Assembly: GCA_037349105.1 (NCBI GenBank)
Contig: JAYJMM010000113.1
Span: forward strand, 2,852,001-2,916,000
Length of the DNA stretch: 64,000 bases
DNA from: Limnomonas spitsbergensis
Lineage: Eukaryota; Chlorophyta; Chlorophyceae; Chlamydomonadales
Reading direction: 5' to 3'
In this document: positions 11,654 through 22,945 of the stretch, piece after piece
Layout: the number at the start of each line of letters is the position of its first letter
Position numbering within the stretch: the first letter of the stretch is position 1
Notes under the pieces: generated by a model
The model's input: only the letters and a program-made list of their open reading frames with translations
Databases searched by the model: none
What the model was told of the DNA's origin: nothing
Translations under genes and position numbers: made by a program

Positions 11654-13070
11654 ATGTTCCTCCAGGGCGCCTCCGCATGCGTGGCACTGCTCATCATCGG
11701 CACCTTCTGCAGCCTCGAGTGCGAAGCAGTAAGGGCACCCAGCCATCCTGACAGGCACAGGTGAGTTCACAGGCAACGTTATCTGAATTCTTAATATTGC
11801 CAGGGTTGGATGAGACATCTGTGGGCATCATGCTTGGGCTCTGCTAAACTGAAGGGGGTTGAATATAGTGTGCACTTGATCAGATTCAACAGGCTGTTGG
11901 ACAATCAACAGCCCTTGGGCAGTAGGGCAGCCTATGAAGACTTGACCCTGATCGGTCAACGGCCCAGGTAGCTGGTCTTGCCCAGGTAGCGTATCTTGCT
12001 GCCTCAGGTTCACACGGCCGGCGGCCCAGGTAGATAGCAGGGCTTGCTGCCTCAGTGAGGCCCATACGGCCATAGGCTGTGATATCCCGAACCATAGCTT
12101 AAGCACCCTGGTAAAAGGAACAATTTACGGTCGGTAGCCCGAATATCAGCGCTTGCTGCACCAAACAGAACTAGCCGGGTCGTTTTTCAAGTGCAGCTGT
12201 TGCGTTTGTAAATAATAAAATAAAGAGCGAGGCTTTTGTCTCAGGGCTTCCTACACCAAGCTGTAGCCGTAGCCGTTGTAGCTGGATTTATTTTACCTGA
12301 AGCACCCTAAAGAAATGCACTTATCTTGACGACACTACCAGGATGGCTGCTGAGTGCCTTCAGTCCCTCTGTTTAGCTTCTGCGCCTCAGCGCCACGCCA
12401 GTGCAACGCCGTGTCGCTTTGCAAGCATGTTTATAACGGTGCAAACCCGCTGGGCCCTGCTTTGCAAGCATGTGATACAGAGGGTCATAACACTCATTCT
12501 TGCCCCATGAAAGTGACATTTAAACACAGAAATGCATGAGCATGGGGTGAAGTTTTACAGTCTAGCAGGTCGATGCTTGGGACAAGTGCCCGTAAACTGG
12601 ATTGGGCACTAAATGAAGTATGACTGTGAGCGAAAAAACAGTGACCCCCCTGGGCAAGCAACCAACACACAACCAAAAGCCAGCGGCGTGGGAATGAACC
12701 CAAAAGCCAGGAAAATAAGCCCCAATTACAAAACCTGACGATGTAACATAGGGTGAAAGGTGCATTCATTCTGAAACCTCCTCACCCCCCATAACACAGC
12801 TTTGAGGACAAGATTCGTGAGCTGAGGGGGGCTGCGGCCAACCAGGCGAACGCAGCAGGAGGCAGGCTGCTGTCAGCCCTGAATATGGCCGAAGACATGG
12901 ACCTATCGGAGATAAGGATCCCAAGGGAGACACTTTCCGCCGCAGGCGCTTACGGTGGCTATGGAGCTTACGGGGCTTCTGGAATCTACCTCACGCCTGC
13001 TTATTCCCCATCCTACGCCCCCGCATACCCTAGCTCGGCACCTTCTTATGCTGCTACCCCTGCGTACTGA
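11654..13070 (+). CDS. Secreted Tyr/Gly-rich protein, family member 1
   Basis: Exon 11654-11760 starts with an ATG and encodes a hydrophobic leader (CVALLIIGTFCSLECEA). It ends in phase 2 at AG|GTGAGT. Exon 12800-13070 follows an acceptor ending ACACAG and ends with TGA. The joined protein is 125 residues if this ATG is the start, although an upstream exon is possible because an AG precedes it. After the leader come a predicted amphipathic stretch (FEDKIRELRGAAA), the family core RLLSALNMAEDMDLSEIRIP, then AYGGYGAYG and a Tyr/Pro/Ala tail ending in TPAY. The protein is probably extracellular. It lacks the extra C-terminal domain of the next two paralogues. Function is unknown. Confidence 0.7.
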
Positions 13071-13265
13071 ATGTGAGAAAGAAGTGTTCGAACAGTCTAA
13101 CTCTCAGCCTTGCCATGATACTGGTACCGCAGAACTTTTAGGAAGCTTTTCGCCCTTTGCCATGTCGCTTCTAGTATAATTTTATAAACTAGGAAGCATC
13201 CTAGCTCTTCTGGATGCTACGAGTATGAACTTTCCGAATTCCTCTTCTGGAACTTCCTGTGACTC

Positions 13266-13296
13266 AATAAAAGCTCTGTTCTTGAGAGCGTTGTAA
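13266..13296 (+). promoter_or_regulatory. Polyadenylation signals of member 1
   Basis: AATAAA at 13266-13271 and TGTAA (the common green-algal signal) at 13292-13296, about 200 bp after the stop codon. Confidence 0.6.
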
Positions 13297-13682
13297 TTCG
13301 GAGGAGATGAGGCTTCCCGCGTGAACTCTTTTAAGTAACTCCTGCGGTTATGGGCTCCTGCCCCTGCCTTTGGGAAGCCATGCGTCCGAGTGCATGACTG
13401 TTTTTGTAGGGTGCTTCAGATACATCACGGCCTATGGATGAGTGCACCTGGCGCAGCAAGGCGCGCTTGGGCCACAGGCCGTAGATTGATAAATAATACT
13501 GGTATCCATTCACACTGTTTTGATTCACATTGTTCATACCTGCACAGAGCCCTCCGGCCTCTGGCCAAGGGCTCCCTGTGTGGCCAGGTACTATGCTGAT
13601 TTTGCCTGCGGCAGTGCACTGTCCCAATGCATGACCATGGTGCAGCCATGCCACCCTCCCAGTATTTCGTCTTTCGTGACTG

Positions 13683-13850
13683 AGCTACCTGTCAGCCCCT
13701 GATGTCAGCTACATTCCAGCCTCTGGCTAAAGACCGCATTTGTAGCCAGCCATGCGGCCATGCTGCTTTGGCCACCAGCCATAGGCCGGTCCAGGTTTGG
13801 TCCAAATCAGGCCTTCGGCGGCCGCATGGCGACCTGTGGAAGGTCTCGTA
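13683..13850 (+). repeat. R1 dispersed repeat copy
   Basis: Contains GTCAGCTACATTCCAGCC, CATAGGCCGGTCCAGGTTTG and GGCGGCCGCATGGCGACC in the R1 order. An incomplete R1 left end also lies at 13403-13500. Confidence 0.65.
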
Positions 13851-13869
13851 GCCGAAAAAAGAAACACTG

Positions 13870-14180
13870 CACCCTCCTACCAGTATATGAGGGGACAGTA
13901 ACGTGGAACCTAGCAATCCGATCCAAGGTGCGGCTATGCACACGGCATCCTGAGTTTAGAATGGTGCATACCTGCTGGGCCCTGCCAAATGCTTGGCAGC
14001 GTGGGGCTGGAAGGGATTGACGAAGCTCAATTCCAGGTACCATGCACAGCCTGGATCATAGTGCAGCCATGCCATCCTCTTTTGTAAGGGGGGGCAGGAA
14101 CATGGAATCCAGCGATCTAGGCTGGGTGACAGAGAGGATAGTTTGGCAGGTTCGACCCCTCCAACTTTGAGTGTGGATGC
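13870..14180 (-). repeat. R2 dispersed repeat, inverted copy
   Basis: Reverse complement of parts of 9580-9830 and 24530-24700, with the shared blocks CTGCTGGGCCCTGCC and AGTGCAGCCATGCCATCCTC. It carries GGCAGGTTCGACCCCTCC at about 14146-14163, a good match to a tRNA B box. Confidence 0.55.
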
Positions 14181-14910
14181 CACCAGTCAATAACGTTACA
14201 CCTCTGCCCAATGCCACCAGTGTTGCATCCTATGTGATGGGGCAGGATCTTCTGGCGTCATGCAAGTCACTCGTCCGACTACTTGAGGCAATGGCGGTCT
14301 GTTTGGCCAGTCCAAGGTTGGATCGAGCTTCACTTTCCCCGGTAGTTCATTTCAGGGTGCATTCCGGGGGTTCAGTCGGTTAATATCTGAATTTGGCCAC
14401 ACGGCCCACGCGTATTTCGGACACTTTTTCTGTAAAAACGTATGCCGACAGTGAGGATCAAACACTGGGGTGCGTGGCGAGGTGTGTCGATTATGACTCA
14501 AGTAACTGAAGCAGTCATCCCCGTACGACGCAGTTTTGACACTTTTTCTGTCTATGAAATACGCGCGGCCGTCACATGGCGTAGTCATGAATCCATCGCC
14601 TCTGTCACCTGCTCAGAAGTTTCAGTTTTTGCGGGTTTACGCGAGACACGTTGTGGGCACACGTTGGCGCGAACGCGTTGGTGGCACTACAGATACAGAC
14701 AATTCAGAGGGGATTAAGGGGATTAACTTCCTCATTTCGGTACCTTGCACTGCTTGCTGTGGTGAGAGTCTGCAAATATCCCACGATGATGCGAGGTGCG
14801 GAATGCCTGCGGGATGCGCATCGTCACAGCGGCTTGCCGAAAGGCTTGGTTCAATTGTGATCTGTATTTTGATGTAAATTGATGACACTTCTTGAACTTG
14901 CATCTTGAAG

Positions 14911-17325
14911 TTTCTCTTTTGTCACGGGGCACGTTCGTCTTGGCCCTACTGGCCTGGGCTTACACTGCGTGCGAGGCTGCCAGGGGGTAAGTCTGATAGC
15001 AATTATACTATATTTGCATCGCTGCACCCGAAACATCTAGACAGAGTGAACATGAGCAGGGCTGTCAAAACGAGCACATTCAAAAATTACGCAAGATTTG
15101 GCGAATCCAATGGACTCTGGGTTTTCTCCGGGAAGGCACATCTGGCCACCCTCCATTTCGCAATCAACGTCAGCATGAACTCTGAACTGCACGCCAAGCA
15201 TGCATATTTACTTGTAATTGGCTCGTCCATAGGCATAGCCGCATAGGGTTACCAATTCCTGCATGCCGCTGATCAGAGGGGTTTACCAAGCTTAACCCGT
15301 GTTGCTCGTTTGCATGCGCCGCACATCCCTCTGCAGTGGAAGCTTTGATGAAAAAATCAAGGGTCTGAGGCAGGCTGCAGCGAGACAGTCCGCACAAACC
15401 AGCACCAGGCTTCTGTCAGCCCTCAACCAGGCGGATGACTTTGATCTGACTGAGCTCAACATTCCAAGGCGAGCTCTAGCTGGCGTTGGCTACGGTGGCT
15501 ACGGAGGCTACGGACCTTACCCTCCCGCCCTTGGAATGTACCCCCCTGTCGCCTCCCCCACGATCTCTCCTCCTATGTTGTCACCCGTCCTTGACATCGA
15601 GCCCCCCATCACCCCCGTCATGGGCAAACTCGTTGTCTCTGTTATGGTGAGGCGGAGAATTCTTCTGCTTTCCAAGCCTGCATGATGCTGATGCAGGATG
15701 AGTCCTGATCAATCAAGACAAGGTGCTGTTGCAGAGCCTTCTCTCCTGCTCTAGCTGTGGTTTCCCTGCATATCCCTGTAGTTGCCCTTCACCCGATCCC
15801 TCCTGCAGCCTGCGTCCCCTATTAGGTTCAGCCTACAGGTTTTTCCTGCTAGGCGTACTTCACCTTGCTCCACATCTCGATAAAGTGTACTTCACCCCTG
15901 TTTTCCTTGTTAGGTGCACTTCACCCTGGCATTCAAGTTATATGACCCCTGAATCCCCTTCAATGTGTGCTTTACCCTGCATTCCCCGTCAGGGTTTACT
16001 TCACCCTTGCATTCCCTTCAGTTGTGCTTGACCCCTGAATCCCCTTCACCACGCAATACACCCATGCATTCTCTTCCAGTCACACATTATCCCTGAATCC
16101 CCTTCAACGTGTACTTTACCCTTGCATTCCCTTGAACTTGTACTCGACCCCTGAATCCCTTTCAAGCTAACATGACCCCTGAATCCCCCTCAACGTGTAA
16201 TTTACCCTTGCATTCCTCGGTAGGTGTACTTCACCGCTCAGTCGCCCAACGTGGGATGCACCATAAGCAAGATGCTGGACGTGGCGCTGATGTCTGCCTT
16301 GGGTTTCCAATTTCAGCCTGTTGCTTGCGTTGATGACATGTTTGGAAACCAGCTGCAGGTCCTTGTGCCGCTTGGACAGGTGGGGAAGTGTGGGGGGGAA
16401 ATGGGGGAGATATGGTGGTGGGAGTGCGGGTCTGTGTAACCAGTCTGCTATGGGATTCCAGTGTGCGACTGTTGCCTGCGTTAGTGACATCTTTGGCAAC
16501 CAGTTGTAGGTCTACGAGCCTCTGCAACAGCTAGGGAGGTTAGGCGGTCGGCACTCGGCGTTGCTCATTTCAGCGGGTGCCGTGCCACCTCTGGTGGGCC
16601 CGCCGGGTGCCCACCATTGTGCCCATATGGATCAAGCCTTGACTGGTGTCCCAAGCTGCAGGCACCTTGTTGCACTAAGCCCTGCCTCTGCTACTGGCAT
16701 TGGCTTTGACACCTATTTTCCTAGTTGATCTCAGGGCACGCGGGACCACCGCCTGGCAGGCCGCATCAGCCACCACTAGGCTGACTTAGACCGGAGGCCT
16801 GATCAGCAGGGCTTGTTGCACCCAGTCCCCCAAGGCGCATGGGGAATTTACGTGTGGAGGCTCTCATGCCACCCCGTCAGGAGCTTTGCTGACCCTGACC
16901 CGGTGTTTATTCGAGTGAGAACCAGACCACCTTGTGCAGGCTTCTGGGCAGCCACCACTGGGCTGACGGGGACCTAACCTGAACAAGGCGACTGCCGGTC
17001 GCCCAAGCAGCAGGCCATGCTGCACCAGACCCCACGGCTTTCCGCCAGGATGAAGCTGAAATGTGCTTTACAAAAGACACTGTTTCTGATCCTTCCCGTC
17101 CTCCACTCCCCCATCTGCCCTCAGCTCTCAGCCTCTCCCCCAGGAATCGTTGCTGTGCTGGGGGAGTGGGCCACGGCTCAAAGCTTCTGTGGAGAGGTGT
17201 CTCTTGCAGTGTTCAAAAGCGCAAGCTCCGAAACCCCTGATGAAAATGTGAACTACGGGTGTGGGACTGGACAGGCTTTGATGACGCCGATCGTCCCCGT
17301 GCCAGAGATGTGCTGCAAGGAGTAG
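14911..17325 (+). CDS. Secreted Gly/Tyr/Pro protein with pherophorin-like domain, family member 2
   Basis: Exons are about 14911-14986 (5' end uncertain; the ATG must lie upstream), 15337-15646, 16224-16379 and 17125-17325 (stop TAG). The first visible exon encodes a hydrophobic leader ending AYTACEAARG. The second encodes the family core ([34 protein letters not shown]) followed by [20 protein letters not shown]. Exons three and four encode a Cys-containing domain (VYFTAQSPNVGCTISKMLDV, VACVDDMFGNQLQVLVP, SFCGEVSLAVF) ending in CCKE. The spacing of Cys and hydrophobic residues resembles the pherophorin/DUF3707 extracellular-matrix domain of green algae, a tentative assignment. The acceptor of the last exon was chosen by phase; AG at 17143 would also fit a splice consensus. 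The protein is probably part of the cell wall or extracellular matrix. Confidence 0.7.
15647..16223 (+). repeat. Intron made of copies of its own 3' splice site and exon start
   Basis: The true junction is TTGCATTCCTCGGTAG|GTGTACTTCACC. Upstream the intron repeats decayed versions: CTAGGCGTACTTCACC, AAAGTGTACTTCACCCC, TTAGGTGCACTTCACCC, TCAGGGTTTACTTCACCC, AACGTGTACTTTACCC and others, joined by CTTGCATTCCC and CCTGAATCCCCTTCA. I count about eight to ten copies. Confidence 0.85.
16438..16521 (+). pseudogene. Decayed duplicate of exon 3 of family member 2
   Basis: The segment translates as MGFQCATVACVSDIFGNQL, a stop, then VYEPLQQ. It parallels LGFQFQPVACVDDMFGNQLQ...PLGQ at the end of the functional exon at 16224-16379. 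The copy has TAG where the functional exon has CAG. It lies inside the following intron. Confidence 0.8.
16725..17075 (-). repeat. Two partial R1 copies in tandem
   Basis: 16725-16850 and 16915-17075 both read, in the R1 reverse direction, CAGGC...CACCACTAGGCTGAC / GCCACCACTGGGCTGAC followed by AGCAGGGCTTGTTGCACC / AGCAGGCCATGCTGCACC. They lie in the last intron of family member 2. Confidence 0.6.
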
Positions 17326-17355
17326 GCCGTTGCTTGTCCGCACCATTTGTCACGG

Positions 17356-17361
17356 AATAAA
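17356..17361 (+). promoter_or_regulatory. AATAAA polyadenylation signal of member 2
   Basis: AATAAA within CACGGAATAAA, 31 bp after the stop codon. The same 11 bases recur after the putative end of member 3. Confidence 0.6.
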
Positions 17362-17399
17362 ATGGAGGCAGGCTGCCGTGAGAAGTGCAGCCAGTATTA

Positions 17400-20040
17400 T
17401 GCCGATGCATGTCAGCAAGCTTCGTCAGCCAATAACAGGGTGCCAGGCTGCCGTTTGGGGACTGTCTGGCCAGGTCAATAAGATTTTAGGCTTTGCTGAA
17501 GTGCAGATCCATGTATACCAATGTGGCTATGCCCACATGCGAGATCTGATACCGGAAGATCTGGATATCAGATTTTGCTTTTTCGGAATTCGACATCCCT
17601 TGTCTGCCCCGCGAAAAGCGTGATACCAAGGAGGAATGCACGATGGATAACTATTTTTACTCCTCTTGAGATGTACATATCCTGTACATATTGATATGTG
17701 AACAGGCCCCTTATCTTTCAAATGTTCATAACCCAACCACCGGTAGTTACTTTTGTGCAGACCGGTAGTGTGGATTGAGAACAGCCTAATATGTCCAGTG
17801 TTCATCAGTCTTGCAATGGTGTTTGATTACCGGCCCCAGGAGTTCCACAGGAGCAGATCCCACCAACCTTGCACGTGATTCTCAGTTATTGATGTAGTTT
17901 AAAGATTTCCATCTGTTTCATTGCGAGGAGTTGCATCTCCAACTGGATTTTTACTCTTCATCGTCCATCTCTACAGATTCCTCTTCTGTCCCTTATCATG
18001 GCCATCCTGCCTGCTGCTTCATCCAGCTGGTGTGCATGTCTGCTGTGTGTTGCCACTGTGTACATCTGCTGTTTTTCCATTGCGCATGCGTCGCTGCCCG
18101 CTCCTCTCCATGCGCATGTGAAGGAAGGTCACTCGATGCTGTTCAGCCTTGTCCTCAGAAAGTGCATGTTCAATGCACTGTTGTCGAATGCATGTATGCT
18201 GTAGTTCCGCACTCTCAAGTATGCATGCACATTGCTTCAATTTATCCAATCAAGGTGCCCTGCCCTGGTCGCCAGGCCTGAAACAGCTGCCAAGTTTCTA
18301 CATCAGGTGGCTTCTGAAAGAACCCTTGTAGATTTGGGTTAAGAAACTTCAGGAAGATGTCTCTTTCCTTTTGCTAGGACTGAATCAAGCATAAAACAGG
18401 AAGGTAAGAAAACAAGGGGTCGCTAGGACGCAAGGAAGTCATGAGATGAATAATTTACCATGCGCCATGGTCCCCCACCCGCATAGACACAGCTCCAGCA
18501 CTATCAAAAACTAGGGCCTGGTCAATATATGTACAGATCCTCTCAACTCGCAGCGAGTCCACGATTTAGAGCGAGCATAAAGGGACGAATTCAGAGTGGG
18601 GAAACCAATCCCTTATAACCAACATCCCCCTACTGGTACTGAGGGGGATTGGGGCCTGTGCGGGAGGTGAACAAAAAAGTGGTCACTCATGTGCTGGGGG
18701 GCCTGAGAGCAAGAACAATGGAGGCCTGTTCTCCACAGGAGTATTTGCCCCCCTACAAATCAAGATCTGCAGGGAGAACAAGGCCTATGGGCATCTTCGG
18801 ATGCAGGACAAGATGTGTGGGGGGGTAGAATGCAGTGAGGGCATGTCATGACGTATCAGCGCACCGCACGGATCAATGCACAGCTCATAGCCGCGACGGG
18901 CACCCGTAGTGCTGGGGGTATCCCCGGCCCCCTCCCCTCGGTGAAGAGGTGCAGTGGCATTAGGGACGTAGGGTGCCTTCCCAGGTCATTGGATGGGTGT
19001 GGAGGGTCACAAAGCTTTGGAGGAAGCACCAGAGCCAGGCTGCTGCACTAACCCGGGAAGGCATGATAGAACCTGTAGGCATAGAGGGGCATGAGTACGG
19101 GTTCCTTGAGCCTCGGGGCCATCTTTCCACAGCGAAGCGATCTCGGCTGAAGACTGTGCCGACTGAATGACTGCGCTAGTAAGCCACGGCGGTGTACGTA
19201 TGCGTCATGACAGCAAGCCCCGCATGTGAAGTTTTAACAGTCCAACAGAGCATCATATTTAATGCATGGAACATGCATGCACACAAGCCCATGTGCCTGG
19301 GTTGTGTGCATGGGGTCGGATTGGGACCGGAGAAGCCAGACATCCCATAGTGAGCGGTACATTAGGCTGGAGGGACCTTTAAGCTATGCTGCCATGGCTT
19401 GGGGCTTGGGCACCTGGGCAGCTCCAGAAGCTGCGTGTCCGGAGAGAGCACGCTCTGTGGAAAGAGGGGGGGCTGCCGTGCTTAGGGGCTCAGGGGAGCA
19501 GCCGCATTGACACGGGTGGTAAGGAATGGTAAAAGAGCGCCCAGAGATTTATTTGCCTTGCAGATGGTCTGATAGTCACTCCTGGCCAGAGAGTCATGTC
19601 TCTGCTCTTGTCCACGATATCGAGTGCCTAACGCTGTCGTTTTTGTCAAGCGACCTCTCCATTTCTCCTCAGAGCGTAATTTCCTTTTGTGATTTCATAG
19701 GCTGACAACAATGTCTGCACGCATTCCAATATCTAGCTTCAAATTCGATGTCGCCGTACATTTAGGCATGTCACGGGTGCGGGCGCGTGGCTGTTGCGTG
19801 ACATGCTTACGCGGGTTGCTTTTTAATACTTAGAGGTCCAATCTCGATAAGAGTTTATAATATTGCCCAACTTCGGACCAAACCCAACCTACCAGTACTT
19901 CGCGCCTTCGACAGTAAAATGAGTGGTAAGGCCAGGGGATGGCTCTTGCTTAGCTCAAATAAGGCAGCCGCAGTGGAGATATGGGAGCCTTACAAGCAAT
20001 AACGCCGGGGCACCACATCAGTCGATCCACAGTCCTTCGA
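17400..20040. other. Stretch without a recognisable gene
   Basis: Only short open frames without motifs or consistent splice signals. No tandem array and no R1 copy was noticed. Confidence 0.5.
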
Positions 20041-20042
20041 AA

Positions 20043-22690
20043 ATGGCTTCGCTCATCGCACCCCTTCCCTGCTGCCTTTTTGCTTTGCTTTCAGGCCTCC
20101 TCCTCCCTCGCAAGTTTGCCATCTTGAGCTTGATCGCCCTGGTGGCTGGTGCTAGCATCTCCTGTGAGGCTGCCCGAAGGCAAGTACCTGACCCCCCCTG
20201 TCTGACACACTAGTACCCCATCCGACCTGACTTTCCTTTGCGTCTGTTCGGGCTCAGGACGCACGCCGCTGGTAACACGGACAGGGTTTGGCCGCAGGGT
20301 GCCCTGCTTATCAGATGCTGTTATCGCTCGAGTTACTGCTACTGAATACTTAAATGGAACGGCCTCCGTATCCTTAGTCGGACAGTAGCCAGAGAGCGCC
20401 CAGGCACCCTGACCTGAACGTTGCATGTGTGGTTTGTATGACTCAGCTTGATGAGCACTCCAGGAGCATGCCAGTTGGACACTGATGACACTGCTGCTCC
20501 TTGATGCCACGAATTGGCTAAGACAACTGGGTCAGCCCAAATGTCTATGCTATACACGGTACCTTACTTCAGATACAAGTTCAGCTAAATGATGGACTAT
20601 GACCGCATGGGGTAGAGTGCAACAAGCCCTGCAACATGGGCGACTGGCCGTAGGACAGATGACGATATGGTTTCCTTCAGCCCTGTGGAGGCCGCCCGGC
20701 GGTCCCCCCAAGGTGGTGGTCTGTCGCACACTTATATCAACACGGGTCCATCCTCCACCTCCCCACCCGGACAGGGCTCATGACTGACCAAGCCTGCAAC
20801 CAGACCAACCTCTCCACAAATTAAAAACAAACGAAAGTGCCAAACAAAACTTGTTTCAAACCCGTTGATGCATTGCGCAGCTTTGATGACAAGATCGAGG
20901 GCCTGAGGCAGGCTGCTGCGGGGCTGACCAAGCAAGCCAACAGCAGGCTTTTGTCAGCCCTCCACTATGCAGACGACTTGGACCTCACTGAGCTCAACAT
21001 CCCTAGGCGATCCCTGGCTGGCGTTGTCAATGGCGGCTATGGCGGCTACGGACCATACCCCCCCGCGTATGGCCCTCCTACCTATGGAATGTACCCCCCT
21101 CCCCCTGCACCTTCCCCTATCCCCTCCCCAGTTCCCTCCCCCGTCCCCTCTCCTATCCCCTCCCCCGTCCCCTCCCCCGTCCCCTCTCCTATCCCCTCCC
21201 CCGTCCCCTCCCCTGTCCCCTCCCCTATCCCCTCCCCTATCCCCTCCCCCATCCCCTCCCCCATCCCCTCCCCTATCCCCTCCCCTATCCCCTCCCCCAC
21301 TACCACCATCTCATCTGTTCCTCCTGCACTGATGTGCCTGCCCCCTGGGGACACGAGCTACAAGGTGCTGAGTCCGGTGGTTCCCGGAGGAAATTTCATG
21401 TTCACTGCCGCCGAGCCCGGCTCATTCTACCTCTTCTGCCCAGCTCCTGGGCATTGCTCTGGGGTAAGTTGATGGGCTTTGCTTCCTCCCCCCCCAAGTT
21501 TTAAGCTTGAGGGCAAGCCCCTAATTTATTAGCTGGGGGGCAAGCCCCTAATGAATTAGCTAGGTGGAAGCCCCCAAGTTATTAGCTAGGGGGCAAGCCT
21601 TGTGCTCTATGCAGCGGTGTCGTGAAGCCGTTCTTTGTGGTTCTCCTCACCTCGCTCTGGAGTAAGCTGATGGGGTTTGCTTCCTCCCCCCAAGTTATAA
21701 GCTAGGGGGCAAGCCCCTAATTTATTAGCTAGGGGGCAAGTCCCCCAGTTATTATCCAGGGGGCAGGCCTGGTGAGTGGTGAGATCACTGAGATCTACGT
21801 GTGGTGTCGAAAAACCGTTCCTTGTGGTTCTCAACACCACCGCATGGATCTTTTTTTTGGATTATGGATCATGGATCATGGATCATCAGGCTTGCCTGCT
21901 GGCAATGGTGAGGTGAAACGGTTAACGGAAGATGATGGGATGAGCCTGAACCCCAGCAGGCCGCTGGAGGTTGGGCGCTTTAGGGAGCTCAAATTAATGC
22001 AAAATTCTAGCAACGCCATCATTCTAGATCGACAGGGCCTCAAGTCCCCTCCACTGATTCTGACATTTTGTGTGGAGCATACACCAGTGTTTTATTTTAC
22101 TGCGCACCAGACCACCTTTTGCAGGCCGCTAGGCGGCCACGACTGGGCCGATACGGACCAAGCCTGGACCGGCCTACAGCTGGTGGCCCAAGCAGTAGGG
22201 CGTGCTGCACGAGGCTCCCACGGCCACAGGCTGTGACGTAGCTGAAATATAGCTGAATCACCCCAAAATGAGCAGTGGCATGTATGAATGCGGATCTGCT
22301 GGCTGACCAATGACATGAAGGCATGCATGAGGTCTCACCTTGTCACCTAGAATCCCTGTGTAATAAGATATTCCATTCAGTGCTGTGAAATGGCGCCGTA
22401 ATTCAGAAATCGTGCAACTAATTATGGTCACTCACTTGTAAAAGTAGTTAAAATCCGAAATTTGCCTCGGAGTTACAGTGACTGAAACTCAGCTACGTAT
22501 TTCAGCCACCGTAAGGACCATAATTGGCACAGCACTGACTCCATGCCATTCCTTTTTGTGGTTTTCTTAGGGCATGATCTTCAAGGTCACGGTGTCAGCA
22601 GCTGTGGCGGGACACGTGCCTGTGCACGCCATGATTGACAGCTGGACATTTGGATCCTACCCCGACCGCCAGCTCGCCGTTGGTGACATG
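20043..22690 (+). CDS. Secreted protein with Ser/Pro linker and phytocyanin-like copper domain, family member 3
   Basis: Exons are 20043-20179 (ATG, leader ending ISCEAAR, GC donor AG|GCAAGT), 20881-21463 and 22571-22690. The family core ([33 protein letters not shown]) is followed by [20 protein letters not shown]. Then comes an SPIPSPVP linker of about 60 residues (21112-21300) and a cupredoxin end, [23 protein letters not shown]. Cys-x4-His-x4-Met fits the copper ligands of uclacyanin/plantacyanin-type phytocyanins. I did not find the N-terminal half of the domain with the first His, so copper binding is uncertain. Exon three ends at ATG|GTGAGA, so the protein must continue. A possible last exon is listed separately. 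It is probably extracellular or wall-bound. Confidence 0.72.
21464..21790 (+). repeat. Donor-adjacent array and duplicated donor in the copper-domain gene
   Basis: From about 21498 the intron repeats AAGTTATTAGCTAGGGGGCA (about 30 bp units). At 21648-21692 it repeats the exon end and donor region: CTCGCTCTGGAGTAAGCTGA followed by GGGGTTTGCTTCCTCC. The functional version is CATTGCTCTGGGGTAAGTTG followed by GGCTTTGCTTCCTCC at 21453-21490. The larger unit is about 195 bp. Confidence 0.8.
22098..22264 (-). repeat. R1 dispersed repeat, well preserved copy
   Basis: Reads GCGCACCAGACCACCTTTTG, AGGCCGCTAGGCGGCCACGA, TGGACCGGCCTACAGCTGG, CACGGCCACAGGCTGTGACG and TAGCTGAAATATAGCTGAA. R1 is about 165 bp, has no ORF, occurs in both orientations and ends in repeated TAGCTGAA. 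Other copies or fragments not listed separately include 6543-6690, 24351-24455, 26308-26460, 33650-33880, 40600-40860 and 42225-42540. Confidence 0.75.
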
Positions 22691-22945
22691 GTGAGAAATG
22701 AGAAGTATATGCGAGGGTTTGGGGTTTTGCACCTTACCGGTAGTACCTAACCCCTAACCCCGACCGCCAGCTCGCTGTTGGTGACATGGTGAGAAATGAG
22801 AAGTACATGCGAGGTCTTAGGGTTGTACCTTTCCTACTGACCCTGAACCCCGACTGCCAGCTCGGGGTGGGAAGCACCTGGATCTGTTTAGGGTTCAATC
22901 AAAAGGCGGAACCCTGACTAAAACCCCAACTGCCGGCTCATTTGA
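22660..22945 (+). repeat. Exon-end plus donor tandem duplication in the copper-domain gene
   Basis: The exon end and donor CCCGACCGCCAGCTCGCCGT...GACATGGTGAGAAATGAGAAG (22660-22703) is repeated almost exactly from about 22756. Decayed versions follow at about 22848 (CCCCGACTGCCAGCTCGGGG) and 22924 (CCCCAACTGCCGGCTCA). The spacing is 76-96 bp, with CCTAACCCCTAACC-type telomere-like DNA between copies. Confidence 0.85.

Noticed and set aside
20967..21354. Ser/Pro-rich and Gly/Glu-rich frames in other frames of the copper-domain gene
   Set aside because: Shadows of the SPIPSPVP linker; the frame used has the family core upstream and the copper motif downstream.
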